A stretch of DNA of 64,000 bases from Nicotiana tabacum (GCF_000715075.1 NC_134100.1:30238042-30302041), one strand, 5' to 3'; positions 21,021 to 31,530 are shown, counted from the stretch's first letter. Program-made: numbers and translations. Notes: a model not told the origin generated them from the sequence alone.

Positions 21021-23723
21021 CTTTCCCTCACACCCTACGCCCCCTATCCGAACCCCACCCTTCACTCGTCTCCTTCCCCAAGCCCTGAAACCCCCAAACC
21101 CTAACGCCGCCCTAGTTTCCCTTTCACCAGAACCCGGTGGCATGAACGCCGATGACTACCCCCTTCACACCCCTGAAGCATCCAACCACCCTGAACACGA
21201 ATCCATTAACCATGTACCTCGAATCACCTCCTATCGTCTCGAATCTAGATTTGAAGATTCGAGACGAAATTCGATCTATGCCAAACCACCCCATCTTCAT
21301 ACCAGACACTCCCCTGACCCTCCTCGTGACCAAACCAAGCTTGGTTTGGTCCGAATCTACCCACAACTTCTAAAAAACCAGATCTGAAAATTCAGACCTT
21401 AGAACACATGAACCTGGGGAATCCGGCTAGCCTTAACGGGGGTTTGAGGTCTAATAGACCTTAATCAAGGTGTTCTCATGTGAGAACACCCCGATTAAAG
21501 TTTGTTCGGCCTCAAAGGGTCAGAGTTGAGTCAGATTTGGATCAATTTTGTTTGGACATTTCTCGGTAAGTTTTTCTTTTCCTTTTGTTTTATTCAACCG
21601 CTATTTAAGTTGTCAGTATGTTTCATTGTGTTTGTTTGTTATTTTTGTTATTTTTCATTCGGATTCCTTCCATCTCTGTCAAAGACCTTTATTTGGTCGA
21701 TTGTTTCTGTGAGTGATTTGAACGTATCCTATGATAAACATGTCCGATTAGGATAGTCGTCGCATAAATAACTTATATAGGTTCCCAGTTGATTGACCAA
21801 AGTTGTCCGAAGCCCTTTGGGTCCATGTACGTATTGTTTATATGAGCGACTGATTGTTACCTGTTATAATTAGTATAGTCGACTTGATAAATGTCGTCGA
21901 TTAACTTCCTACGACTGAATGTTCAAATATTCTAATACGTACAACCTCACTTGACTGAATGGACCTGTATTGTGATTTGAATGTTGGACATTATCTATGA
22001 ATGCTAGTTTGTAACTGCATTGTAAACAATTAAAAGAACCAGGCTAGGGCAGTTCTGAAATTGAACTTTCAGAAGTTCAAAATATCCTGAGGCTGCAGTG
22101 ATGCAGGACAGTAATAATCAAGGGCTAACAGGGGTAGTCTGGGGTTTGAAAAGAACAGAAAAGACTTAGTTTAAATAAGCTGACAAGTAGGGTACTAAAC
22201 TAGGATTAAACTAATGCCAATGAGGAACAAGACACAAGAGTATAGGTTTAAAATGAATACTAAAATAAGCCCATAATCCTTGATTAAAGAATAAACCAGG
22301 CGTGGGGAACAAATGGCTGGCACCAAAAGATACTTAGGCATGGGCTTAAAGGGAATGGGCAGTCTGCAAGTGGGGGGATCCAGGCAGCTTAGCTGCACTG
22401 GGTCGTTTGGCTTATAAATAGGCCATTTCATAACTTAAAAGAGGGCTGGAATTTTTAGTCTTGAGAGAGGTCTTGTGAGTTTAAAGAAAACTGAAAACAT
22501 AAGGAGATCTCCAGTAAACACTATAACCAAACACTGTCCGAAAGCTACATAAGAGTTCATATTGGTCAAGCTGTCTTGGCCAAGTTCTGTTGTTTGCACT
22601 GATTGAGCTGCTTGTGATTGTTGAACTGCTGGTGTTGCTGCATTGAACACTCTGTTACTTCTGTTGGTTCATTACTCTTTTCTGGGATTACTTGTTTGGT
22701 GTTCGACCATCTGCTGGTTTTCTTTGTTCTGGGAATTGTTTCTGGTTGTGTGTGGACTGTGGAAAACACTTGTGATTGTTGGTTGTTGCTGTGTTGTTGC
22801 TGTGTATCTACTGTTGCTGTGTTCACTGCATACTGCCCAGCTGATCAGTCCTTTCTTCTTTGTCCTCTATACCAGGTACACAACCAATGCACTATCAAAT
22901 GTAATTGGAACATTGAGCATGAATGCAAAAGAAAAGACCTGAAGTTGATTTTCATACATAGATTGTTGTATTAGATATCATGTACTGTATGATAATTTTC
23001 ATTCCTGTGTTGACAATAGAAGCAGCCTGTATGCCCAGTGTATACCAATATAGATTAGCTAAATGGTAGTTTACATATGTATGCTGATAGGTGAAAATAT
23101 TCTCAATGAAATAGGTTGCGTCTCAGACTTAGTTTACTTTGTAATATGTGCTGTAATGTATGCCAAGCATGAAAACTGTACATCATTGGCTAAGTTCTTC
23201 CTTTTCTGATTAATGGTCTCATATAACTAGTAAACCACCTGTTAAGACAAAGAACACAAAACTTGCAATCTCAACCTCATGAAGGTCGAGCCCAGGTCAA
23301 AACAGACCAAGCAGGCCCGCATCGAACAAGCAGTGGCCCAGGTCTGGCCCATCACGCATGGGCTGGATTTGGGCCCATGATTATTGGTTCGGCTGACTGT
23401 GCACGCAGCCTCGTTTCTGATTGTTAAGCATTTCTGAATGTTGTTACAGATAACTTGCAAGCACGTAATTAATTAGGACTATCTACTGTTTTCAATTAGT
23501 AGAGACAAACGCGACAAGAAACGTAGTTGCTATAGGATATCCTTTAAAAATAAAATGAGACGAGCCTCGCCGAATAAAAACACAAATTGCGGGGCCCTCA
23601 GTAAATACTTGTTTAAAATTACTTAGAATTCAGGGGGTCATTTAGCGAATTTCACGGCCTCCGCAAAATAATAACGCGATAGTCTCGTCAGGCGCGTGTT
23701 TAATAATTTACTTTCTTAAGCTC

Positions 23724-23814
23724 GGGTGTGCATTTCATGCGACCCAAATCCAAATCTCAAAACATCAAATAAAATGCGTTCCGGATTGTGGGTGCATTTC
23801 ATGTGACACAATCC
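23724..23814 (+). repeat. Two GCATTTCATG hairpins in the E LTR
   Basis: Copy 1 (23724-23745) is GGGTGTGCATTTCATGCGACCC in form, with arms GGGT/ACCC. Copy 2 has a perfect 8-bp stem GGATTGTG (23783-23790) / CACAATCC (23807-23814) around GCATTTCATG. Equivalent copies lie in the 3' LTR (45071-45092, 45130-45161), and three occur in the LTR of C in reverse orientation (11602-11613, 11661-11685, 11734-11755). Confidence 0.6.
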
Positions 23815-24079
23815 AAAGACATATTTTAAGCGATGTTCACATTCTTTAAAATAATAATAACAAAGTGGCACAAAGTTAAAATTGGCACATTGGTTCATAA
23901 TTGTATTTAAAATCAGATAAATAAGCCGAATATGACAGTTGAGCGACCGTGCTAGAACCACGGAACTCGGAAATGCCTAACACCTTCTCCCGGGTTAACA
24001 GAATTCCTTATCCGGATTTCTGGTACGCAGACTGTAATATGGAGTCATTCTTTTCCTCGATTCAGGATTAAAATTGGTG

Positions 24080-24116
24080 ACTTGGGACACCCTGAATCTC
24101 CCAAGTGGCGACTCTG
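24080..24116 (+). ncRNA. U5 hairpin followed by a primer-site copy, element E
   Basis: ACTTGGGA (24080-24087) pairs perfectly with TCCCAAGT (24099-24106). The stem is followed at once by TGGCGACTCTG (24106-24116), an exact 11-nt copy of the primer-binding core at 24209-24219. The 3' LTR repeats this at 45427-45463. C has the same arrangement in reverse (TGGCGACTCT at 11295-11304) with one stem mismatch. Confidence 0.6.
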
Positions 24117-24171
24117 AAATAAATAAACCAATCCCGTTTCGATTGTCCTTTAATAGGAAAAAACTCCCCTG

Positions 24172-24186
24172 CGCCCTTCGGGGGCG
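24172..24186 (+). ncRNA. TTCG-loop hairpin at the LTR end, element E
   Basis: CGCCC-TTCGG-GGGCG lies 18 bases before the LTR end. In C the same place (11218-11234, minus sense) has TACCGT-CTTCG-ATGGTA, a different stem with the same TTCG in the loop. Confidence 0.55.
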
Positions 24187-24208
24187 GAAAAAGGAGGTGT
24201 GACAGCTC

Positions 24209-24226
24209 TGGCGACTCTGCTGGGGA
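24209..24226 (+). promoter_or_regulatory. Primer-binding site of element E, tRNA-Arg type
   Basis: TGGCGACTCTGCTGGGGA starts four bases after the LTR. It closely fits the complement of the 3' end of a plant tRNA-Arg, the primer known for Ogre elements. Confidence 0.85.
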
Positions 24227-24233
24227 CCTCCAA

Positions 24234-24252
24234 CCAGAACTACTGGTTCTGG
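24234..24252 (+). other. Hairpin just after the primer site, element E
   Basis: CCAGAAC-TACTG-GTTCTGG is a perfect 7-bp stem eight bases after the primer site. It may be a packaging or primer-access structure, which is only inference. Confidence 0.45.
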
Positions 24253-25040
24253 GATAGAAATTCGAGCTTAGAATAAATTGTTATGTTCAGCTTTATCTGA
24301 TTTTGTTACATGACCTGTGCTTAATGTGCTAATTGGTTACCTTTTACTGCTTTGATATTACGTGAACTATATATAAATTGTGCCGAAACCCATATTCTCT
24401 CTGAGTCTTCTAAATCATGAAGAAGGGCGTACTTCGTATGGCTTCTTTTCTGTATAGTGTCAAATCCCAATTTAGAACGAGGTTCGGACAAGTTGCTAAG
24501 CCGGTGAAGCTTTTGTATTCCCGGTACGCTGGCCCCCCTCGGCTCGAGCTGTCCGCTCGAGTAAGCCAGGTCTAGAACAAACACCCAGGTTCTGAACCTA
24601 GAATAACTCAACTTCATGCCGGATCCCTAGTAGGAACGCTTATTTGCATCATGTGCATTTTTGACTTAGGGGACTCAACACAGGGGTTGGGTCCGTCTAG
24701 GAATAGCAACCTGAAATAGAAAAGGCCATCCTGATGCATCCTACTCACTGCTTGTGCATTTATTTGCTTCAAACATGCATGATGACCGGTTTTGAATGTT
24801 GGGAAATTTTTACAAAAAATAAAATAAAATAATAATAATAATAAAAAATAACAAAATACAGATAGAAGAGAAAATGGGTATATTTTTGAGTTTGTTTTAC
24901 TAAAAACAAGGGAAAAGAGAAAAGAGAAAAATAGCAAGCTGAGAATGAGGAATGAGTTTTTATTTTATTTTACTCTATTTTCAAAATAAAAAAGAAAAAA
25001 AAAATATATAATGATAAATGAATAAACTAGTTAGTTTATT

Positions 25041-25105
25041 ACCCGAACTACGTCGGTTTGATTCTCACCGGGTGTGGGATACGTAGGCAACCCTCATCGG
25101 GTCCA
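25041..25105 (+). ncRNA. Structured stem-loop motif, copy 1 (before ORF1)
   Basis: Three nested stems: outer ACCCGA (25041-25046) / TCGGGT (25097-25102), middle CTACGT (25048-25053) / ACGTAG (25081-25086), apical TCTCAC (25063-25068) / GTGGGA (25074-25079, one G-T pair). The conserved single-stranded word TTTGATT lies between. It sits 165 bp upstream of ORF1. Confidence 0.65.
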
Positions 25106-25268
25106 ACTCCTTTTTTTTATTTTACCAATAATGATATACCATAAAGCATATATGTACATATATATACACATGTATATAAATACATATATTGTTTGTTTTT
25201 GTTTTCAAAGATTTTTGTTTAGAGTCAAAATAAAGGTTTTGTTTTCGCCTAAGAGGTCACCTTAATAA

Positions 25269-27314
25269 ATGTGCAGGATGAGCACAGAGCAAATTGAACC
25301 ATTCTCGGCCCTCAGCGAGGTCCCTCTACAACTCCACATGTGGTGGAATGACTTGGAAGCCGATAGCAAAAGGGTAGTAGGAAGAATATTGGGAGGTTTT
25401 GTAAATTTGTTGGGTGTTAGGCCGAGGACAGATATTCTTGAAGCTCTAATACCATTTTGGGACCCAACCCGCAATGTATTCCGTTTTGTTGACTTTGAAC
25501 TTTCACCGACACTTGAGGAAATCGCCGGATATGCGGGATTGAATGAGAGGTTAAGAGGGCAATATTTGCTTTCGCCAAGGCCAGTGTCTCCGCATGCGTT
25601 TCTGGATCTACTAAGCATCAGTCGGAAGACACAACATGATGATTTATCGAGAGGATGTTGTGATCTCCATTTCTTGTATCAGCGGTACGGAGCCCCGCAG
25701 GGTTTCGAGGAACCGAACCTTGGGCTAACTCACGGCGGGAACAGAAACAAATGGGAAGCAAGACGTACTTTGGCTTTTATCACAGCGTTCTTGGGAGTCA
25801 TGGTCTGTCCAAGGAAGGACGAAAAGATAGAGATAGGTCTGGTAGGGATGGCCGACGTGGCAATCAAAAGAACCAATAGTACTGTGGTTCCTTTGATTTT
25901 GTCCGAAATCTACCGGGCTCTGACTATATGCCGAGAAGGAGGCAAGTTCTTCCAAGGTTGCAACCTGTTACTTCAGCTATGGATGCAGGAACATCTCCAT
26001 CACCGAGTAGGATACATGAACCACGGGCTGACCGAGAGGAATTGTATCAGCGGATTCAAGAAGCGCATGACAGGCGCCAGATTTCCTGAAGGTGTCGAAG
26101 CATGGTTTACACGGTTAAGGTCAACAACAGCTGACCAAATTGAATGGGCATTCGGTTGGTTGGCTGATACTGAGGTGATCTACATGTCGGCTGAAGAATG
26201 TCATGTTCTCTTAATGGGGCTTCGCAGCATCCAACCATATGCCCCTCATCGGGTATTACGACAACTGGGCAGGTTTCAAGTAGTCCCTAATGATGAAGAT
26301 CTGAGCAAGCATGCCTTGGAATTAAGCCCGGGAGTCATATTCCCCGAGGGGAAGATTAGAAAACTGTGGCATGAATGTAGATTCTTGGAGCCCAAGACCA
26401 TGGTGCGAGAACTAGCTAAAGGTGAGGTAGACCCAAAGTACGATGCTTGGTTCGAAAGAAGGTTTCAGATTCGGCAAAGACCTGCTAAAAGGGCCCACGT
26501 CCAACACTTCACAGATGATTCACAAGAGCAATGGGGATGGTTAAAAAGGGAGGAAGGTTACCGGATTGAAATCGGGAAGCTAAAGCAACGAGTCGAAAGG
26601 CTTGTATTTGAGAACAATGTGCAAGTCGCCTCGGAGCAGGCTGAAAGAAACAAGCTAGCCCAAGAAAACCAAACCTTGAAGGCCCGCCTTCGCCAAGCCA
26701 GTAAGAGTAACGTTGATCGACAGAAGCGTCGCTCTGACGAAAGATTGATAGCAAGTTTGAGAAGTCAGGTCATCCAGAGCCAAGAAGAATTAGAACAATC
26801 AGAAGCTTGCATAACAAGGGTGAAGGTTAGATGGGCAAAGTACGCAATGGCCCGGAAGCAACGTTTGCAACAGGTCATAAGGGATTATGAAATGAGCGTC
26901 GGGATATTAAGGGAGACGAACTCCACTCTACATGATCGGATCATCAAACAAGCACGAGACGCCCAGGCCGACAGAAGACAGTGCTACGATGTAATGGCCT
27001 GCATGGAAAGACAAATGGAGTTGTTCCAGGATCGACTTGCCGACAATGCTCATGCACTGGGGTTAAAAAATCGACAAATCAGGCAGTTGTTCAGTGAAAG
27101 GGATAACATTCGAGCAAGGATTGAAGAAATCGGGCATTACATCTATATGAAATGCCTGGCATGTGAGCGAACACCTCGGAAGATCCTCCTTGTCTCCATC
27201 ATGGGCTGCGTCCACCGGATTATGAACGAGTTGAAGAGCCTGCAAAGAGACCTCACACCTAGAGCTGCGGAAAGGCCGAATGATGCCTCGCGGGCCCTTA
27301 AGTTGGAGAATTAG
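25269..27314 (+). CDS. ORF1 of Ogre-type element (function unknown)
   Basis: An intact 681-residue frame upstream of gag, the position that defines Ogre elements. ATG occurs at 25269 and again at 25278. The second (MSTEQIEPFSALSE) looks the more natural start, giving 678 residues. Residues about 15-420 form a globular domain rich in Trp and Leu (LHMWWNDLEADSKR, WEARRTLAFITAFLGVMVCP, VEAWFTRLRSTTADQIEWAFGWL) that resembles plant mobile-domain-like proteins annotated DUF7745. That name is from memory. Residues about 425-640 are rich in Glu, Gln, Arg and Lys in heptad-like spacing (LKQRVERLVFENNVQ), so a long coiled coil is likely. No catalytic motif was recognised. A possible role in particle assembly or nucleic-acid binding is inference. 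It is the only fully open gene of E. Structured motifs flank it on both sides (25041 and 27501). Confidence 0.8.
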   Translation: MCRMSTEQIEPFSALSEVPLQLHMWWNDLEADSKRVVGRILGGFVNLLGVRPRTDILEALIPFWDPTRNVFRFVDFELSPTLEEIAGYAGLNERLRGQYLLSPRPVSPHAFLDLLSISRKTQHDDLSRGCCDLHFLYQRYGAPQGFEEPNLGLTHGGNRNKWEARRTLAFITAFLGVMVCPRKDEKIEIGLVGMADVAIKRTNSTVVPLILSEIYRALTICREGGKFFQGCNLLLQLWMQEHLHHRVGYMNHGLTERNCISGFKKRMTGARFPEGVEAWFTRLRSTTADQIEWAFGWLADTEVIYMSAEECHVLLMGLRSIQPYAPHRVLRQLGRFQVVPNDEDLSKHALELSPGVIFPEGKIRKLWHECRFLEPKTMVRELAKGEVDPKYDAWFERRFQIRQRPAKRAHVQHFTDDSQEQWGWLKREEGYRIEIGKLKQRVERLVFENNVQVASEQAERNKLAQENQTLKARLRQASKSNVDRQKRRSDERLIASLRSQVIQSQEELEQSEACITRVKVRWAKYAMARKQRLQQVIRDYEMSVGILRETNSTLHDRIIKQARDAQADRRQCYDVMACMERQMELFQDRLADNAHALGLKNRQIRQLFSERDNIRARIEEIGHYIYMKCLACERTPRKILLVSIMGCVHRIMNELKSLQRDLTPRAAERPNDASRALKLEN

Positions 27315-27858
27315 TTTTTGGTCAAGTCTTGTTTATTTGGTTCTTATTGTTTTCCCATATGTTGTTTTCTTTTCTTCAAACCAAGTTTAAAACCGTGGAG
27401 TCTGTACTGTTGCTATTTTTGTTTGAAACAATGTGTAATAGCAAATTTTGATAATGAAATTAAGTGACTCCAGAAGAATTTCTATGTGTCTTTACTTTGA
27501 GGCAGAACTACGCCTGGTCTGATTCACGCGGGGACGTGATACGTAGGCAATCCCCATAAGATTCGACCGCTTTTAATAAATAAAGAAAAGAAAATACAAA
27601 TAAAATAAAACACAGGGTTTCCCAAAATACTTTAAAGGGACGAATGAGCAAACCGGGATGATGCATGTTGTTTGAAGCAAAGCATGAAGAGACGGTTAAC
27701 TGCCTAGGTGCATTGCATCCTCTATGTGTTATGATCAAATCTGTTAAACTCTAACACTAACAAAGTTTGTTGTTGTCTGATCCAGACAAGTTAGTTGTTA
27801 AAGAACTCTGGCAACACACTCATACCAAACCAGATCCAAAGGACCGGTAGCAACAAGC
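27315..27858 (+). other. Spacer between ORF1 and gag, element E
   Basis: This 544-bp non-coding stretch holds AT-rich sequence, structured motif copy 2 (27501-27570) and an AAATAAATAAAG-like run. No promoter or gene is evident, so how gag is translated downstream of ORF1 is unclear from sequence. Confidence 0.5.
27501..27570 (+). ncRNA. Structured stem-loop motif, copy 2 (ORF1-gag spacer)
   Basis: Middle stem CTACG (27508-27512) / CGTAG (27542-27546). Apical stem TCACG (27524-27528) / CGTGA (27535-27539). Conserved words are GAACTACG, CTGATT and GATACGTAGGCAA. The outer stem is weak. It lies between ORF1 and gag. Confidence 0.65.
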
Positions 27859-29648
27859 ATGACTACTTCAGAGAATAGTAATGAGGAAGAGAGGCCGATG
27901 AGCCAGTTGTTAAAAGAAGCGATGGAAAAGATTGAAAGGATGGGACTAGAGATGAATGCAATGCAGCTAGCCATAGCCAAAACACAAAAGAGCCCTGAAA
28001 CACTGGGACGCATGCCGGAGTACCCTCACTCTGGCCCTTCCACAAGCCGCCCAAATCCCCTTTATCATCAAGAAAGAAGCCCTCATGATTCCCAAGCTCC
28101 ACCACCCCATCAACCTCTCCCAACACCCAATATTCCCATTTTTGCGGGACCAACATCAGCCCCTTTGAAAAGGACGACCAGTGAGCCATTGTTTCAGGCT
28201 CACGATACACAATACTATCCCCCGAGCCTACGTTTCATGCCCCCGAACCACAGGCTTACAATCCACATTTGGAAGTGCCGGCAGAGGTTGAGAAGCCGGT
28301 TAAGGCTCCTGAACAGGATGAAGTATTGAGAAAGTTCAAAAGCCTGGAGCAGTCCTTCAGGAACTTGCACGGGCTGGGCAATCAAGTCAGCGTAGCATAC
28401 AAAGATCTGTGCCCTTTCCCAGACGTCCAACTCCCGGCTGGGTTCAAGATGCCTAAGTTTGATTTATATGAAGGGCACGGTGATCCCATGGCACATTTGC
28501 GGGGATTCTGTAGCAAAATGAGAGGGGCAGGCGGCAAGGATGAGCTACTGATAGCTTATTTCGGCCAAAGTCTGAGCGGATCTGCACTAGAATGGTATAC
28601 CAGGCAGGATGCCAGCAGGTGGTACACGTGGGATGATCTGGCGCAGGCTTTTGCAGGTCATTTCCAGTACAATCTCGAGATAGTCCCTGACCGTCTCACA
28701 TTATTGAGAACTGGGAAGAAACTCGGGGAAAGTTTTCGCGAGTTCGGGTTCCGCTGGAGAGAACAAGCAGCTAGAGTCGATCCTCCCATGAGAGAGGGAG
28801 AGATGGTGGACTATTTCTTGCAGACACTAGATCCAACCTACTTTGGTCACTTGGTGACAACAGTTGGAAAATCTTTCAACGAGGTGGTCAAGATAGGGGT
28901 CATGATAGAAGAGGGTCTGAGATCTGACAAGATCTTGAACTATTCGGCACTCAAAGCCACAACCCAGGCTATTCAAAGCGGCACGGGAGGTGCGCTGAGA
29001 AGAAAGAAAGAAGAGGTTGCCACGATCGAGGCAGGCAGTTGGTCCGGGGCTGGCAGGCCGCACTACAACCAACCCAGACCTCACAGGTCAGAATACCCAT
29101 ACAACCCACCACAAAATTTCTATCCATCTCGAGAACCACATTGTTCCGTACATCAAGCCCAGGCATACGCTCAGCCTCCGGTTCGCCCACAATGGCGCGC
29201 ACCGGCTCCCCAGAATATATATGCACCACCACAAAACACCTACCCTCCACCAAAGGCGTATAGAAACCCTTCAGGGGCAGGTTTTCGGGGAAATCCAGAT
29301 GCTAGGAATGACAGGTTTCGGAAGCAGAGAACTTTCACGGAGCTGGGAGAAACCTACACCGCTTTGTTCCACAAGCTGAGGCAATTGGGTTTGGTTAGTC
29401 CTGTCCACACTCGAGAACCAAATCCCCCACCTCAGAATTTGGATCGATCAATCAGTTGTGAATACTGTTCAGGGATGCTCGGGCATGATACCGAGAAGTG
29501 CTGGAAATTAAGGCATGCCATACAGGATCTTATTAACACCAATAAGATCGAGGTCCAGACACCGGAGGCTCCTAACATCAACCAAAACCCACTGCCAGCG
29601 CACCACGAAACTCACATGATTGAGTTGGTGTGTGAGGGAGGAGAATAG
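27859..29648 (+). pseudogene. Gag of element E (one frameshift)
   Basis: Gag forms the particle and binds the RNA. The start ATG at 27859 gives MTTSENSNEEERPMSQLLKE, followed by a Pro-rich linker. The frame breaks at a run of five C (28219-28223) and resumes in another frame, open to the TAG at 29646. The second part carries the retrotransposon gag core (FDLYEGHGDPMAHLRGF, SGSALEWYTRQ, WDDLAQAFAGHFQYN, about 28440-28900) and a knuckle CEYCSGMLGHDTEKC of spacing CX2CX5HX4C near 29457-29500. The total would be about 596 residues. In the same frame protease follows after the stop. The break in a homopolymer could be a sequencing error. Confidence 0.85.
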
Positions 29649-31316
29649 AGAAAACCCTCACAAACAGTGATGATGATCCAAGCCGCCCCGAAAGAAGTCT
29701 TAACCAGTGGAGGAACGAGTGTACAGTCACAGGGAGAAGGCGTCAAGCCGGTAGTGATATTGGGAAAACGCCCGTCCGCCATAACAAACAAACCTGAGCC
29801 AAGCAAGTTGGTAATATCAGGGATCCCGCCCACACCGGCAGTCGTGTTAAAAGAGGTATGTAGATAACTGGTGACCATAAAGCCTGTGGTCCAGCTGCCG
29901 ATGATTGACAGCAGGGCTGTGCCTTGGAAATATGAAAAGGCGGTGGTGTTGTACAAAGGAAAACAGGTGGAAGAAGTCAGTTGTGAAGCGCAAGGGTAGA
30001 CTCGATCAGGTCGATGTTTTGCCCCGGTAGAGCTAAGAAGAACCAACCCAGTTGCAACCAAGAAACCTGTGTCCGAAGAAGAGGCTGAAGAGTTCCTGAG
30101 GAAGATGAAAGTACAAGACTATTCTGTGGTCGAGCAGCTGAGAAAAACACCAGCCCAGATCTCACTGTTGTCATTACTGATCCATTCTGAGGAGCATCGT
30201 CGGGCCCTGTTGAAGATATTGAACGAAGCTCATGTACCCAGTGAGATTTCTGTAAACCACCTGGAAACCATTGCCAGCAAGATTTTCAAGGTGAACAGGG
30301 TAACATTCTCAGATGATGACCTGCCGGTGGAGGGTACGGAGCATAATAAAGCTCTATACCTAGCTGTCAAATGTGAAGACTCGGTGGTAACTCGAGTATT
30401 GGTGGATAATGGCTCAAGCGCCAATATTTGCCCACTATCTACCTTGAACTAGTTAAAGATCGACCACGGAAGGATCCACAAGAACAGTATCTGTGTCCGA
30501 GGGTTTGACGGAAACGGAACAGCCACTGTGAGGGATGTTGTACTTGAACTGACCATCGGTCCAGTCCTGTTTACCATGGAATTCCAGGTATTAGACGCCA
30601 CAGTATCTTATAACCTGCTGTTGGGACGACCCTGGATTCATGCAGCCAAGGCGGTGCCCTCCACCCTACATCAGATGGTGAAGTTCGAGTGGGAAAGACA
30701 AGAGGTCGTGTTACACGGCGAGGATACAACGTGCACCATGGGCGGAGCCATTGTACCTTTCATAGAGACCGCTGATGACAAAGGTCCTTGGGTCTACCAG
30801 ATTTTCGATACAGGGTCGGCCAACAAAATTTCTGAAGGAGAAATCATCTCGCACCCTAGGGTAGCTGCCGCAACAGTCATGATGGTCTCAGAAATGCTGG
30901 GTAATGGATTTGTGCCGGGAAAAGGCCTGGGAGTCGAGCTTCAAGGGATTATCCAACCTGTCTCCCTTCCTAAAAATCTGGAAACTTTCGGATTAGGGTT
31001 CAAACCAACCGCAGCAGATAGGAAGCAAGCGCGAAAAATGAAGAAGAGGGTCTGGTTTCTGCCTAAACCAGTGCCACGTCTCTCAAGGTCTTTTGTCAAA
31101 GCAAGTGCCAAGGGGTCGCTGGTCCCAAAGATTCGAGGACCTTTGATCGGTATAAATGAAGACCTGAATCAGAGTTTTGAGAGGCTATTCGCGGATGTCA
31201 GTATGATGGAAGCTGGAGAAGGTTCCAGCAGAGCAGAGATACAGTTTGTGGGGCCTGAGGCCAAGACCAACAATTGGACAGTTACTCCTCTTACTGTCCG
31301 AGGGGAGTCTTGGTAG
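29649..31316 (+). pseudogene. Protease with G-patch motif, element E (stops)
   Basis: The frame continues that of gag but is interrupted by TAG at 29646, TAA at 29865, TAG at 29998 and TAG at 30450. The block 30069-30452 ends with LVDNGSSANICPLSTL, whose D-N-G-S (Asp codon 30405-30407) is the retropepsin active site. After the 30450 stop the frame runs on from about 30453 to 31316 with LELTIGPVLFTMEFQVL and LLLGRPWIH, the second half of the protease. Residues near 30895-30960 (GNGFVPGKGLGVELQG) look like a G-patch, known in related Tat proteases. The TAG at 31314-31316 ends this block just before a T-rich gap that may be the Ogre intron. Confidence 0.8.
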
Positions 31317-31530
31317 TAGGCTTTGATTTATGTTTTTGTGTGTTTTGTTTTGTCCGGATTATTCAAGGGTGTAATCCAAATTTTACTTTCGTTTTTGTAA
31401 AAGTGTAAACCCTTTTATCCCGCAAGTTTAATAAAGTTTTTTTTTCTTTTGTCCCATTTTAATTTTGTTTTGTTCTTTTTCTTTCTGAACAATTCTCTTT
31501 TTACTGGTTCTAATGACATGGCATGCACAG
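31313..31530 (+). other. Candidate intron between protease and reverse transcriptase
   Basis: Ogre elements are known to carry an intron separating the gag-protease frame from the polymerase frame. Here a 218-bp T-rich stretch has GT at 31313, a branch-like CTAAT near 31510 and a polypyrimidine run before CATGCACAG at 31530. Joining these exact sites does not keep the frame (phase 2 to phase 1), so either the true sites differ or the frame is damaged. Confidence 0.35.

Larger units (their letters stand above)
20375..24204 (+). repeat. 5' LTR of element E
   Basis: It runs from TGTAAGCACGTG to GGAGGTGTGACA. It contains a TATA box at 21013, a C-rich leader, repeated hairpins at 23724-23814 and a structured U5. 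Short open frames, for example 20968-21387, lie in the leader and are not credible genes. Confidence 0.95.
24227..25268 (+). other. Leader of element E before ORF1
   Basis: Non-coding leader of about 1 kb. It holds the post-primer hairpin, an AT-rich simple-repeat zone (AATAATAATAAT near 24825-24845, TATATA near 25150) and structured motif copy 1 at 25041-25105. No gene is visible. Confidence 0.6.

Noticed and set aside
20968..21387. 139-residue open frame in the 5' LTR of E, repeated in the 3' LTR (42501-42746)
   Set aside because: It lies in the C-rich leader around the TATA box. Overlapping frames are open on both strands, it is Pro/His-rich from composition alone, and it shows no domain.
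22618..22974. Cys/Val/Leu-rich membrane-like frame in the E LTR
   Set aside because: It translates a TGTTGCTG-rich simple stretch, and in the 3' LTR it is altered by an indel, so it is not a conserved protein.
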